A DNA stretch of 64,000 nt, from positions 1 through 64,000 of the forward strand of contig WNNJ02002459.1 of assembly GCA_012934845.2 (NCBI GenBank). Direction: 5' to 3'. A program made the position numbers and the translations under genes. This DNA comes from Pomphorhynchus laevis (taxonomy: Eukaryota; Acanthocephala; Palaeacanthocephala; Echinorhynchida; Pomphorhynchidae). The first letter of the stretch is position 1; every line of letters begins with the position of its first letter. Below, piece by piece: positions 27,012 through 42,779 of this stretch. The notes below the pieces were generated by a model. That model was not told where the DNA came from and made no database searches. It saw nothing but the letters and a program-made list of their open reading frames with translations.

Positions 27012-30000
27012 TTAAATAAATAAAAAACGATTTATTTTAACGTGGCAAATGCGTGCCAGCGCACGCTTACATGACCACAACAAAACAAGACTGTGAATCA
27101 GGTGTCGAGAAGGTGTGAACGGAGGAGGTGTTTGAATATGATGAAGTAGGGGGACCGGCGGACGTCGAGAGGGAGTTGATTCCAGGCGAGTGAGGCGGCG
27201 ACGAGGAAATAACAATAAACATTTTGAAATTTGATAAAGAAGTTATAGTAAAATAATAAATTGTAATCAAATACATAAACATATTGATCTGATTACAAAA
27301 AATCTCAATCAAAGTGCATAAGGTCACAATAGCACGGTACATATCTATAAGCAACTAATTTATCATCATTTTTTAATGTTAAAAACATGTTAACAGTAAA
27401 TTAATTATATTTTATAAACAAAGCGTCTTGAGTGACATTGTTAAAGATATTGTTTTAGTATTAAGTAACATTTTTTAAATATTATGAATATATTATTACT
27501 TATTCTATTTATTTTTAAAAATTAACAATTATCGCTTTCTTAAATGGCATTTTATGAATTTAATAATAGAGTTTTTATCAGAATAAAATATCAGGGCGAA
27601 AATACTAATTCTTAAAAATATATCATAACGATATTATTTAATAAATATAAATATGCAGTTATCACAGTATTTTTTTAAATCAACAAAGCGAATAGTGTTG
27701 ATGCCCCAAATATCAAAACACAGTTTTTAATCATTTATAGATTCAAACGAATGAAAATAAATCACGTGTTAAGAAATAAAGCAACAAATTAAGAAACAAG
27801 CGTAAATATACAGTTTCAAATCAATCAAATACACAAAATTTATGCTTTATCTTTTATGTATCAAGAAAAACGCGATATACAGGAAGTACATAAGATATTG
27901 CAAAGAAATTTCGAATGAAGTTTGTTTACAAAAAGTATTTTAATGCATTTATATAATTCAAATACAAACTACAGGTTAATATATTAATGTTAGTTAATCA
28001 AATTATTGCTTTTTATTTGAGAAAGGTTTCGATTATAAGCTTATAGAAATATACAATTATATTAAAAAATCTCGGTGGTATTGGCAAAAACGAATGATTA
28101 CGAAAATAATATTCAATCCTTTTAAAGTAAATAGAATTGTTATAAACCAGAATCAATAATGTACGTGCTAGCACTTACATATTAGGCACGCTACCGTAGA
28201 TTGTAAGTGAAAAGTTTGATTCAAATATTGTGTCTTCGAATTTTCTAAACACAAAAAAGTTAAAAAAATTTATATTCGACAATATTTTAAATAATCTGTA
28301 AATCTGATGTTTGCAATACATGACGACTACTGCTTAAACACCTTTAATTTAATATCTGTAATTAAATACCTTTAGTCTACGCGTACTTACAACAAAGTAA
28401 CATTACCAAAAATATCCAATAACGAAGTTGACAAGATCTTAGTATTGTTAAATTCTCTAAACAGATAAAGAATCATTCAATTATAAATCAAACAGAATAA
28501 TTAAATTATTTGTCGTCTTATTAAAATTTCATTCGCAGAAGATATTAAATGCATTTACTATAACAAAATTTCAATCAAATAACAAAATAATAAAAATTGT
28601 GAACTTATGACAGATTATAAATGTATTTTTATTCTATAGAAATTGTGCTTTAATAGGAACTGATAAGTTGTCAAAGGTATTGCTATGTTGTCAAAGGTAT
28701 TGCTATGTTGTCTTTTGTATTAAACATTACAAAATTGCACAAACATACTTAAGACTAATACAAATCTAAACGACTCCTTGACTTGTATAAGTATTACACG
28801 TAATGATGGTTACAAACAAAAACCACAGTTTTACTACTGTAAAGTCCGTAATACCTAAGAAAAAGCTAAATCTCAATATGAGACCGTAGTTGTGCGTTAG
28901 AATAATGATTTGTTCTTGTTGATGGAAATTAAAGACACGCGAAGATTTATTGTTGAAATTCGTGTACAAGCTATTGATAATTGCGTTCTTATCAAAAAAA
29001 AGATGTTTTCTCGAAAGAACACGATCGTCGAAAGCTTGAACATTTTTCTAACTCAGTTTTCTCGTAAAATATAAAATCATCAAACTAAGAAATGATCTTG
29101 ACACAAAAGCAAATCATGATTACTGATTTATGCTTACTTTGTATTCGTGCCAAGTGGCAATGTTTTTACTTTTGTTTTCAAAAGTGAAAAATCTCACAAA
29201 TATCGAAGCTACAATATCATACTTAGCTAACATAACAAGGAAAAAATATTTTGTATACTAATTTGAATATGTAAAATTGTTATAATTCGTATGATCATAA
29301 TATTTTCACATTGTAATATATTATGATAATATCGGTATATATTAGAAATGATTCAGCAAGCATCGCTATCTCGACAAGCGCTAATTCGCTATTTTCATTG
29401 ATATGGATGAAATCAGAGAGCTGAGTGTCTGAATTAATACAACAATTTAATTAAAAATACTGATAAATAATTAAATATAAATTAAAATTATATGAGATTT
29501 ATTACAATTTATGCTTAAGCAACGATTAAATTTATAATTAGTATTTAAAACGAAAATCAATTTCAATGAATTGACTAATAAACAATACAAGATGTATTCA
29601 AATATGTAATAATAGTAATTATGAATAAAATCTATGTAAATCATATTTCGGACAATAATAAATCGTTATAATCGTTATATAATCATAAAGATAGATTTAT
29701 AACAACTTTGAAAAAATCATACAAAAATAATTTGCAGGTGTTTGGGATAATCATAATTCTCAAAGTATTGAGGAAGGCCACGATTTATTATAATATAAAT
29801 AAACATCATATTGATTTTCTTTTATAAAATTAATAATTCTTTAATTATTGATCACAATACTTTGTTTGGCTAACCCGCTAGTATTATTATATCACAAATA
29901 TATTATCGCATAATAGAACAAATAATGAAAAAGCGAAAATCATACCATTTAAATAAACGTAACAGAAACAATAGAACATGATTATATTGACAACAATCAA

Positions 30001-30953
30001 TAAAAATACAAATATCAGTAAACAAATTGCGCAAAATTAAGATTTGCTCTAACAATATGAATATCTTTAACAAAACGTTGGCAATAATTTAGAACTGCAA
30101 GTAATGTCGGCTTAATACATTAACACAAAATAAATATTGAATTTTGCAAAATCCAAATAAATGTAATATTTAAAGAGGTAACGAAATCTACTAATTATAG
30201 TATTGAACAATTATATAAAAAAAAGATTTTGAACAATACGTTTAAGGCTAAGCTATCAAAATTCAACGCTACTTACATTTCTGTTAAGTCACCAGTGAAG
30301 GAAAGTGAAGGGTTTGTGGCAAAGACAGATCCGTACATTTTTCTAATAATGAAAAATTGGCAATTTTATAAACACAAAGGAAGCGTAAAATATCGATAAA
30401 ATATCTATTATTTAAAATTATTTAAATTATTAAAAAAGACAATTTTATTTAAGACAATATTTCAATAGTGCATTCAATATAACACTATTTAAGTGTGTGT
30501 GAAAATACGTATTGGAGAACTTTCGAAACCTCCAAAAGTTTGAAAATGTGAAAGCGTATGAGCTGCTTTCAAAAAATTTTAAATCTTATTATTAAACATT
30601 TCATTTATTATTGACTATCAACACTATGACACAACTGTTAATAATCAATGCAGAAGTAATGATGAGTTCAAAATTACAGGTTACTACGATATAGCAATAT
30701 ATCAAATAATATTTTATAAAGGGATTCATTCAAAAGTAATTCTATAACATCTAACAATAAAAGTTTCAGCAATTCAAAATGTTTTATAATTTTATTTAAT
30801 TTAAACTCAAAGATATTGATTGAAGAAAATTAATTTTTAAACACAACTATATCATAATTACATAACTTATAAACGTAACGTATCAAATAACTTATAAAAG
30901 TATCGTTGAATAACAGTAGTAATTATAAAATCACAATAATGCAGTAATTTAAA
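27012..30953. repeat. Satellite unit 7 (3,942 bp, scattered V-like sites)
   Basis: Standard in length but with V-like variants at separate places: ctaacataac near 29227, ttcaacgct near 30262 and cctccaaaag near 30529. Neighbouring units 6 and 8 have ctaagataac, ttaaacgct and cctataaaag. The same three variants occur in unit 11 and in the V units. Confidence 0.95.
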
Positions 30954-33900
30954 TTAAATAAATAAAAAACGATTTATTTTAACGTGGCAAATGCGTGCCA
31001 GCGCACGCTTACATGACCACAACAAAACAAGACTGTGAATCAGGTGTCGAGAAGGTGTGAACGGAGGAGGTGTTTGAATATGATGAAGTAGGGGGACCGG
31101 CGGACGTCGAGAGGGAGTTGATTCCAGGCGAGTGAGGCGGCGACGAGGAAATAACAATAAACATTTTGAAATTTGATAAAGAAGTTATAGTAAAATAATA
31201 AATTGTAATCAAATACATAAACATATTGATCTGATTACAAAAAATCTCAATCAAAGTGCATAAGGTCACAATAGCACGGTACATATCTATAAGCAACTAA
31301 TTTATCATCATTTTTTAATGTTAAAAACATGTTAACAGTAAATTAATTATATTTTATAAACAAAGCGTCTTGAGTGACATTGTTAAAGATATTGTTTTAG
31401 TATTAAGTAACATTTTTTAAATATTATGAATATATTATTACTTATTCTATTTATTTTTAAAAATTAACAATTATCGCTTTCTTAAATGGCATTTTATGAA
31501 TTTAATAATAGAGTTTTTATCAGAATAAAATATCAGGGCGAAAATACTAATTCTTAAAAATATATCATAACGATATTATTTAATAAATATAAATATGCAG
31601 TTATCACAGTATTTTTTTAAATCAACAAAGCGAATAGTGTTGATGCCCCAAATATCAAAACACAGTTTTTAATCATTTATAGATTCAAACGAATGAAAAT
31701 AAATCACGTGTTAAGAAATAAAGCAACAAATTAAGAAACAAGCGTAAATATACAGTTTCAAATCAATCAAATACACAAAATTTATGCTTTATCTTTTATG
31801 TATCAAGAAAAACGCGATATACAGGAAGTACATAAGATATTGCAAAGAAATTTCGAATGAAGTTTGTTTACAAAAAGTATTTTAATGCATTTATATAATT
31901 CAAATACAAACTACAGGTTAATATATTAATGTTAGTTAATCAAATTATTGCTTTTTATTTGAGAAAGGTTTCGATTATAAGCTTATAGAAATATACAATT
32001 ATATTAAAAAATCTCGGTGGTATTGGCAAAAACGAATGATTACGAAAATAATATTCAATCCTTTTAAAGTAAATAGAATTGTTATAAACCAGAATCAATA
32101 ATGTACGTGCTAGCACTTACATATTAGGCACGCTACCGTAGATTGTAAGTGAAAAGTTTGATTCAAATATTGTGTCTTCGAATTTTCTAAACACAAAAAA
32201 GTTAAAAAAATTTATATTCGACAATATTTTAAATAATCTGTAAATCTGATGTTTGCAATACATGACGACTACTGCTTAAACACCTTTAATTTAATATCTG
32301 TAATTAAATACCTTTAGTCTACGCGTACTTACAACAAAGTAACATTACCAAAAATATCCAATAACGAAGTTGACAAGATCTTAGTATTGTTAAATTCTCT
32401 AAACAGATAAAGAATCATTCAATTATAAATCAAACAGAATAATTAAATTATTTGTCGTCTTATTAAAATTTCATTCGCAGAAGATATTAAATGCATTTAC
32501 TATAACAAAATTTCAATCAAATAACAAAATAATAAAAATTGTGAACTTATGACAGATTATAAATGTATTTTTATTCTATAGAAATTGTGCTTTAATAGGA
32601 ACTGATAAGTTGTCAAAGGTATTGCTATGTTGTCAAAGGTATTGCTATGTTGTCTTTTGTATTAAACATTACAAAATTGCACAAACATACTTAAGACTAA
32701 TACAAATCTAAACGACTCCTTGACTTGTATAAGTATTACACGTAATGATGGTTACAAACAAAAACCACAGTTTTACTACTGTAAAGTCCGTAATACCTAA
32801 GAAAAAGCTAAATCTCAATATGAGACCGTAGTTGTGCGTTAGAATAATGATTTGTTCTTGTTGATGGAAATTAAAGACACGCGAAGATTTATTGTTGAAA
32901 TTCGTGTACAAGCTATTGATAATTGCGTTCTTATCAAAAAAAAGATGTTTTCTCGAAAGAACACGATCGTCGAAAGCTTGAACATTTTTCTAACTCAGTT
33001 TTCTCGTAAAATATAAAATCATCAAACTAAGAAATGATCTTGACACAAAAGCAAATCATGATTACTGATTTATGCTTACTTTGTATTCGTGCCAAGTGGC
33101 AATGTTTTTACTTTTGTTTTCAAAAGTGAAAAATCTCACAAATATCGAAGCTACAATATCATACTTAGCTAAGATAACAAGGAAAAAATATTTTGTATAC
33201 TAATTTGAATATGTAAAATTGTTATAATTCGTATGATCATAATATTTTCACATTGTAATATATTATGATAATATCGGTATATATTAGAAATGATTCAGCA
33301 AGCATCGCTATCTCGACAAGCGCTAATTCGCTATTTTCATTGATATGGATGAAATCAGAGAGCTGAGTGTCTGAATTAATACAACAATTTAATTAAAAAT
33401 ACTGATAAATAATTAAATATAAATTAAAATTATATGAGATTTATTACAATTTATGCTTAAGCAACGATTAAATTTATAATTAGTATTTAAAACGAAAATC
33501 AATTTCAATGAATTGACTAATAAACAATACAAGATGTATTCAAATATGTAATAATAGTAATTATGAATAAAATCTATGTAAATCATATTTCGGACAATAA
33601 CAAATCGTTATAATCGTTATTAAATCATAAAGATAGATTTATAACAACTTTGAAAAAATCATACAAAAATAATTTGCAGGTGTTTGGGATAATCATAATT
33701 CTCAAAGTATTGAGGAAGGCCACGATTTATTATAATATAAATAAACATCATATTGATTTTCTTTTATAAAATTAATAATTCTTTAATTATTGATCACAAT
33801 ACTTTGTTTGGCTAACCCGCTAGTATTATTATATCACAAATATATTATCGCATAATAGAACAAATAATGAAAAAGCGAAAATCATACCATTTAAATAAAC

Positions 33901-34895
33901 GTAACAGAAACAATAGAACATGATTATATTGACAACAATCAATAAAAATACAAATATCAGTAAACAAATTGCGCAAAATTAAGATTTGCTCTAACAATAT
34001 GAATATCTTTAACAAAACGTTGGCAATAATTTAGAACTGCAAGTAATGTCGGCTTAATACATTAACACAAAATAAATATTGAATTTTGCAAAATCCAAAT
34101 AAATGTAATATTTAAAGAGGTAACGAAATCTACTAATTATAGTATTGAACAATTATATAAAAAAAAGATTTTGAACAATACGTTTAAGGCTAAGCTATCA
34201 AAATTAAACGCTACTTACATTTCTGTTAAGTCACCAGTGAAGGAAAGTGAAGGGTTTGTGGCAAAGACAGATCCGTACATTTTTCTAATAATGAAAAATT
34301 GGCAATTTTATAAACACAAAGGAAGCGTAAAATATCGATAAAATATCTATTATTTAAAATTATTTAAATTATTAAAAAAGACAATTTTATTTAAGACAAT
34401 ATTTCAATAGTGCATTCAATATAACACTATTTAAGTGTGTGTGAAAATACGTATTGGAGAACTTTCGAAACCTATAAAAGTTTGAAAATGTGAAAGCGTA
34501 TGAGCTGCTTTCAAAAAATTTTAAATCTTATTATTAAACATTTCATTTATTATTGACTATCAACACTATGACACAACTGTTAATAATCAATGCAGAAGTA
34601 ATGATGAGTTCAAAATTACAGGTTACTACGATATAGCAATATATCAAATAATATTTTATAAAGGGATTCATTCAAAAGTAATTCTATAACATCTAACAAT
34701 AAAAGTTTCAGCAATTCAAAATGTTTTATAATTTTATTTAATTTAAACTCAAAGATATTGATTGAAGAAAATTAATTTTTAAACACAACTATATCATAAT
34801 TACATAACTTATAAACGTAACGTATCAAATAACTTATAAAAGTATCGTTGAATAACAGTAGTAATTATAAAATCACAATAATGCAGTAATTTAAA
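30954..34895. repeat. Satellite unit 8 (3,942 bp)
   Basis: Homogenised core unit. It returns to the ataacaaat...attaaatc allele near 33597, unlike units 5 to 7. No private feature noticed. Confidence 0.95.
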
Positions 34896-37800
34896 TTAAA
34901 TAAATAAAAAACGATTTATTTTAACGTGGCAAATGCGTGCCAGCGCACGCTTACATGACCACAACAAAACAAGACTGTGAATCAGGTGTCGAGAAGGTGT
35001 GAACGGAGGAGGTGTTTGAATATGATGAAGTAGGGGGACCGGCGGACGTCGAGAGGGAGTTGATTCCAGGCGAGTGAGGCGGCGACGAGGAAATAACAAT
35101 AAACATTTTGAAATTTGATAAAGAAGTTATAGTAAAATAATAAATTGTAATCAAATACATAAACATATTGATCTGATTACAAAAAATCTCAATCAAAGTG
35201 CATTATGTCACAATAGCACGGTACATATCTATAAGCAACTAATTTATCATCATTTTTTAATGTTAAAAACATGTTAACAGTAAATTAATTATATTTTATA
35301 AACAAAGCGTCTTGAGTGACATTGTTAAAGATATTGTTTTAGTATTAAGTAACATTTTTTAAATATTATGAATATATTATTACTTATTCTATTTATTTTT
35401 AAAAATTAACAATTATCGCTTTCTTAAATGGCATTTTATGAATTTAATAATAGAGTTTTTATCAGAATAAAATATCAGGGCGAAAATACTAATTCTTAAA
35501 AATATATCATAACGATATTATTTAATAAATATAAATATGCAGTTATCACAGTATTTTTTTAAATCAACAAAGCGAATAGTGTTGATGCCCCAAATATCAA
35601 AACACAGTTTTTAATCATTTATAGATTCAAACGAATGAAAATAAATCACGTGTTAAGAAATAAAGCAACAAATTAAGAAACAAGCGTAAATATACAGTTT
35701 CAAATCAATCAAATACACAAAATTTATGCTTTATCTTTTATGTATCAAGAAAAACGCGATATACAGGAAGTACATAAGATATTGCAAAGAAATTTCGAAT
35801 GAAGTTTGTTTACAAAAAGTATTTTAATGCATTTATATAATTCAAATACAAACTACAGGTTAATATATTAATGTTAGTTAATCAAATTATTGCTTTTTAT
35901 TTGAGAAAGGTTTCGATTATAAGCTTATAGAAATATACAATTATATTAAAAAATCTCGGTGGTATTGGCAAAAACGAATGATTACGAAAATAATATTCAA
36001 TCCTTTTAAAGTAAATAGAATTGTTATAAACCAGAATCAATAATGTACGTGCTAGCACTTACATATTAGGCACGCTACCGTAGATTGTAAGTGAAAAGTT
36101 TGATTCAAATATTGTGTCTTCGAATTTTCTAAACACAAAAAAGTTAAAAAAATTTATATTCGACAATATTTTAAATAATCTGTAAATCTGATGTTTGCAA
36201 TACATGACGACTACTGCTTAAACACCTTTAATTTAATATCTGTAATTAAATACCTTTAGTCTACGCGTACTTACAACAAAGTAACATTACCAAAAATATC
36301 CAATAACGAAGTTGACAAGATCTTAGTATTGTTAAATTCTCTAAACAGATAAAGAATCATTCAATTATAAATCAAACAGAATAATTAAATTATTTGTCGT
36401 CTTATTAAAATTTCATTCGCAGAAGATATTAAATGCATTTACTATAACAAAATTTCAATCAAATAACAAAATAATAAAAATTGTGAACTTATGACAGATT
36501 ATAAATGTATTTTTATTCTATAGAAATTGTGCTTTAATAGGAACTGATAAGTTGTCAAAGGTATTGCTATGTTGTCAAAGGTATTGCTATGTTGTCTTTT
36601 GTATTAAACATTACAAAATTGCACAAACATACTTAAGACTAATACAAATCTAAACGACTCCTTGACTTGTATAAGTATTACACGTAATGATGGTTACAAA
36701 CAAAAACCACAGTTTTACTACTGTAAAGTCCGTAATACCTAAGAAAAAGCTAAATCTCAATATGAGACCGTAGTTGTGCGTTAGAATAATGATTTGTTCT
36801 TGTTGATGGAAATTAAAGACACGCGAAGATTTATTGTTGAAATTCGTGTACAAGCTATTGATAATTGCGTTCTTATCAAAAAAAAGATGTTTTCTCGAAA
36901 GAACACGATCGTCGAAAGCTTGAACATTTTTCTAACTCAGTTTTCTCGTAAAATATAAAATCATCAAACTAAGAAATGATCTTGACACAAAAGCAAATCA
37001 TGATTACTGATTTATGCTTACTTTGTATTCGTGCCAAGTGGCAATGTTTTTACTTTTGTTTTCAAAAGTGAAAAATCTCACAAATATCGAAGCTACAATA
37101 TCATACTTAGCTAAGATAACAAGGAAAAAATATTTTGTATACTAATTTGAATATGTAAAATTGTTATAATTCGTATGATCATAATATTTTCACATTGTAA
37201 TATATTATGATAATATCGGTATATATTAGAAATGATTCAGCAAGCATCGCTATCTCGACAAGCGCTAATTCGCTATTTTCATTGATATGGATGAAATCAG
37301 AGAGCTGAGTGTCTGAATTAATACAACAATTTAATTAAAAATACTGATAAATAATTAAATATAAATTAAAATTATATGAGATTTATTACAATTTATGCTT
37401 AAGCAACGATTAAATTTATAATTAGTATTTAAAACGAAAATCAATTTCAATGAATTGACTAATAAACAATACAAGATGTATTCAAATATGTAATAATAGT
37501 AATTATGAATAAAATCTATGTAAATCATATTTCGGACAATAACAAATCGTTATAATCGTTATTAAATCATAAAGATAGATTTATAACAACTTTGAAAAAA
37601 TCATACAAAAATAATTTGCAGGTGTTTGGGATAATCATAATTCTCAAAGTATTGAGGAAGGCCACGATTTATTATAATATAAATAAACATCATATTGATT
37701 TTCTTTTATAAAATTAATAATTCTTTAATTATTGATCACAATACTTTGTTTGGCTAACCCGCTAGTATTATTATATCACAAATATATTATCGCATAATAG

Positions 37801-38837
37801 AACAAATAATGAAAAAGCGAAAATCATACCATTTAAATAAACGTAACAGAAACAATAGAACATGATTATATTGACAACAATCAATAAAAATACAAATATC
37901 AGTAAACAAATTGCGCAAAATTAAGATTTGCTCTAACAATATGAATATCTTTAACAAAACGTTGGCAATAATTTAGAACTGCAAGTAATGTCGGCTTAAT
38001 ACATTAACACAAAATAAATATTGAATTTTGCAAAATCCAAATAAATGTAATATTTAAAGAGGTAACGAAATCTACTAATTATAGTATTGAACAATTATAT
38101 AAAAAAAAGATTTTGAACAATACGTTTAAGGCTAAGCTATCAAAATTAAACGCTACTTACATTTCTGTTAAGTCACCAGTGAAGGAAAGTGAAGGGTTTG
38201 TGGCAAAGACAGATCCGTACATTTTTCTAATAATGAAAAATTGGCAATTTTATAAACACAAAGGAAGCGTAAAATATCGATAAAATATCTATTATTTAAA
38301 ATTATTTAAATTATTAAAAAAGACAATTTTATTTAAGACAATATTTCAATAGTGCATTCAATATAACACTATTTAAGTGTGTGTGAAAATACGTATTGGA
38401 GAACTTTCGAAACCTATAAAAGTTTGAAAATGTGAAAGCGTATGAGCTGCTTTCAAAAAATTTTAAATCTTATTATTAAACATTTCATTTATTATTGACT
38501 ATCAACACTATGACACAACTGTTAATAATCAATGCAGAAGTAATGATGAGTTCAAAATTACAGGTTACTACGATATAGCAATATATCAAATAATATTTTA
38601 TAAAGGGATTCATTCAAAAGTAATTCTATAACATCTAACAATAAAAGTTTCAGCAATTCAAAATGTTTTATAATTTTATTTAATTTAAACTCAAAGATAT
38701 TGATTGAAGAAAATTAATTTTTAAACACAACTATATCATAATTACATAACTTATAAACGTAACGTATCAAATAACTTATAAAAGTATCGTTGAATAACAG
38801 TAGTAATTATAAAATCACAATAATGCAGTAATTTAAA
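34896..38837. repeat. Satellite unit 9 (3,942 bp)
   Basis: Homogenised core unit, nearly identical to unit 8. It reads gcattatgtcacaat near 35200 where unit 8 reads gcataaggtcacaat, which shortens the frame over the LINE tail from 95 to 81 codons. Confidence 0.95.
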
Positions 38838-41800
38838 TTAAATAAATAAAAAACGATTTATTTTAACGTGGCAAATGCGTGCCAGCGCACGCTTACATGA
38901 CCACAACAAAACAAGACTGTGAATCAGGTGTCGAGAAGGTGTGAACGGAGGAGGTGTTTGAATATGATGAAGTAGGGGGACCGGCGGACGTCGAGAGGGA
39001 GTTGATTCCAGGCGAGTGAGGCGGCGACGAGGAAATAACAATAAACATTTTGAAATTTGATAAAGAAGTTATAGTAAAATAATAAATTGTAATCAAATAC
39101 ATAAACATATTGATCTGATTACAAAAAATCTCAATCAAAGTGCATAAGGTCACAATAGCACGGTACATATCTATAAGCAACTAATTTATCATCATTTTTT
39201 AATGTTAAAAACATGTTAACAGTAAATTAATTATATTTTATAAACAAAGCGTCTTGAGTGACATTGTTAAAGATATTGTTTTAGTATTAAGTAACATTTT
39301 TTAAATATTATGAATATATTATTACTTATTCTATTTATTTTTAAAAATTAACAATTATCGCTTTCTTAAATGGCATTTTATGAATTTAATAATAGAGTTT
39401 TTATCAGAATAAAATATCAGGGCGAAAATACTAATTCTTAAAAATATATCATAACGATATTATTTAATAAATATAAATATGCAGTTATCACAGTATTTTT
39501 TTAAATCAACAAAGCGAATAGTGTTGATGCCCCAAATATCAAAACACAGTTTTTAATCATTTATAGATTCAAACGAATGAAAATAAATCACGTGTTCAGA
39601 AATAAAGCAACAAATTAAGAAACAAGCGTAAATATACAGTTTCAAATCAATCAAATACACAAAATTTATGCTTTATCTTTTATGTATCAAGAAAAACGCG
39701 ATATACAGGAAGTACATAAGATATTGCAAAGAAATTTCGAATGAAGTTTGTTTACAAAAAGTATTTTAATGCATTTATATAATTCAAATACAAACTACAG
39801 GTTAATATATTAATGTTAGTTAATCAAATTATTGCTTTTTATTTGAGAAAGGTTTCGATTATAAGCTTATAGAAATATACAATTATATTAAAAAATCTCG
39901 GTGGTATTGGCAAAAACGAATGATTACGAAAATAATATTCAATCCTTTTAAAGTAAATAGAATTGTTATAAACCAGAATCAATAATGTACGTGCTAGCAC
40001 TTACATATTAGGCACGCTACCGTAGATTGTAAGTGAAAAGTTTGATTCAAATATTGTGTCTTCGAATTTTCTAAACACAAAAAAGTTAAAAAAATTCATA
40101 TTCGACAATATTTTAAATAATCTGTAAATCTGATGTTTGCAATACATGACGACTACTGCTTAAACACCTTTAATTTAATATCTGTAATTAAATACCTTTA
40201 GTCTACGCGTACTTACAACAAAGTAACATTACCAAAAATATCCAATAACGAAGTTGACAAGATCTTAGTATTGTTAAATTCTCTAAACAGATAAAGAATC
40301 ATTCAATTATAAATCAAACAGAATAATTAAATTATTTGTCGTCTTATTAAAATTTCATTCGCAGAAGATATTAAATGCATTTACTATAACAAAATTTCAA
40401 TCAAATAACAAAATAATAAAAATTGTGAACTTATGACAGATTATAAATGTATTTTTATTCTATAGAAATTGTGCTTTAATAGGAACTGATAAGTTGTCAA
40501 AGGTATTGCTATGTTGTCAAAGGTATTGCTATGTTGTCTTTTGTATTAAACATTACAAAATTGCACAAACATACTTAAGACTAATACAAATCTAAACGAC
40601 TCCTTGACTTGTATAAGTATTACACGTAATGATGGTTACAAACAAAAACCACAGTTTTATTACTGTAAAGTCCGTAATACCTAAGAAAAAGCTAAATCTC
40701 AATATGAGACCGTAGTTGTGCGTTAGAATAATGATTTGTTCTTGTTGATGGAAATTAAAGACACGCGAAGATTTATTGTTGAAATTCGTGTACAAGCTAT
40801 TGATAATTGCGTTCTTATCAAAAAAAAAGATGTTTTCTCGAAAGAACACGATCGTCGAAAGCTTGAACATTTTTCTAACTCAGTTTTCTCGTAAAATATA
40901 AAATCATCAAACTAAGAAATGATCTTGACACAAAAGCAAATCATGATTACTGATTTATGCTTACTTTGTATTCGTGCCAAGTGGCAATGTTTTTACTTTT
41001 GTTTTCAAAAGTGAAAAATCTCACAAATATCGAAGCTACAATATCATACTTAGCTAAGATAACAAGGAAAAAATATTTTGTATACTAATTTGAATATGTA
41101 AAATTGTTATAATTCGTATGATCATAATATTTTCACATTGTAATATATTATGATAATATCGGTATATATTAGAAATGATTCAGCAAGCATCGCTATCTCG
41201 ACAAGCGCTAATTCGCTATTTTCATTGATATGGATGAAATCAGAGAGCTGAGTGTCTGAATTAATACAACAATTTAATTAAAAATACTGATAAATAATTA
41301 AATATAAATTAAAATTATATGAGATTTATTACAATTTATGCTTAAGCAACGATTAAATTTATAATTAGTATTTAAAACGAAAATCAATTTCAATGAATTG
41401 ACTAATAAACAATACAAGATGTATTCAAATATGTAATAATAGTAATTATGAATAAAATCTATGTAAATCATATTTCGGACAATAACAAATCGTTATAATC
41501 GTTATTAAATCATAAAGATAGATTTATAACAACTTTGAAAAAATCATACAAAAATAATTTGCAGGTGTTTGGGATAATCATAATTCTCAAAGTATTGAGG
41601 AAGGCCACGATTTATTATAATATAAATAAACATCATATTGATTTTCTTTTATAAAATTAATAATTCTTTAATTATTGATCACAATACTTTGTTTGGCTAA
41701 CCCGCTAGTATTATTATATCACAAATATATTATCGCATAATAGAACAAATAATGAAAAAGCGAAAATCATACCATTTAAATAAACGTAACAGAAACAATA

Positions 41801-42779
41801 GAACATGATTATATTGACAACAATCAATAAAAATACAAATATCAGTAAACAAATTGCGCAAAATTAAGATTTGCTCTAACAATATGAATATCTTTAACAA
41901 AACGTTGGCAATAATTTAGAACTGCAAGTAATGTCGGCTTAATACATTAACACAAAATAAATATTGAATTTTGCAAAATCCAAATAAATGTAATATTTAA
42001 AGAGGTAACGAAATCTACTAATTATAGTATTGAACAATTATATAAAAAAAGATTTTGAACAATACGTTTAAGGCTAAGCTATCAAAATTAAACGCTACTT
42101 ACATTTCTGTTAAGTCACCAGTGAAGGAAAGTGAAGGGTTTGTGGCAAAGACAGATCCGTACATTTTTCTAATAATGAAAAATTGGCAATTTTATAAACA
42201 CAAAGGAAGCGTAAAATATCGATAAAATATCTATTATTTAAAATTATTTAAATTATTAAAAAAGACAATTTTATTTAAGACAATATTTCAATAGTGCATT
42301 CAATATAACACTATTTAAGTGTGTGTGAAAATACGTATTGGAGAACTTTCGAAACCTATAAAAGTTTGAAAATGTGAAAGCGTATGAGCTGCTTTCAAAA
42401 AATTTTAAATCTTATTATTAAACATTTCATTTATTATTGACTATCAACACTATGACACAACTGTTAATAATCAATGCAGAAGTAATGATGAGTTCAAAAT
42501 TACAGGTTACTACGATATAGCAATATATCAAATAATATTTTATAAAGGGATTCATTCAAAAGTAATTCTATAACATCTAACAATAAAAGTTTCAGCAATT
42601 CAAAATGTATTATAATTTTATTTAATTTAAACTCAAAGATATTGATTGAAGAAAATTAATTTTTAAACACAACTATATCATAATTACATAACTTATAAAC
42701 GTAACGTATCAAATAACTTATAAAAGTATCGTTGAATAACAGTAGTAATTATAAAATCACAATAATGCAGTAATTTAAA
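38838..42779. repeat. Satellite unit 10 (3,942 bp)
   Basis: Homogenised core unit. A longer A-run near 40829 and a C-to-T change near 40659 give the 92-codon form of the minus-strand frame (40592-40870). The A-run near 42044 is one shorter than in earlier units, which interrupts the plus-strand stop-free frame. Confidence 0.95.
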
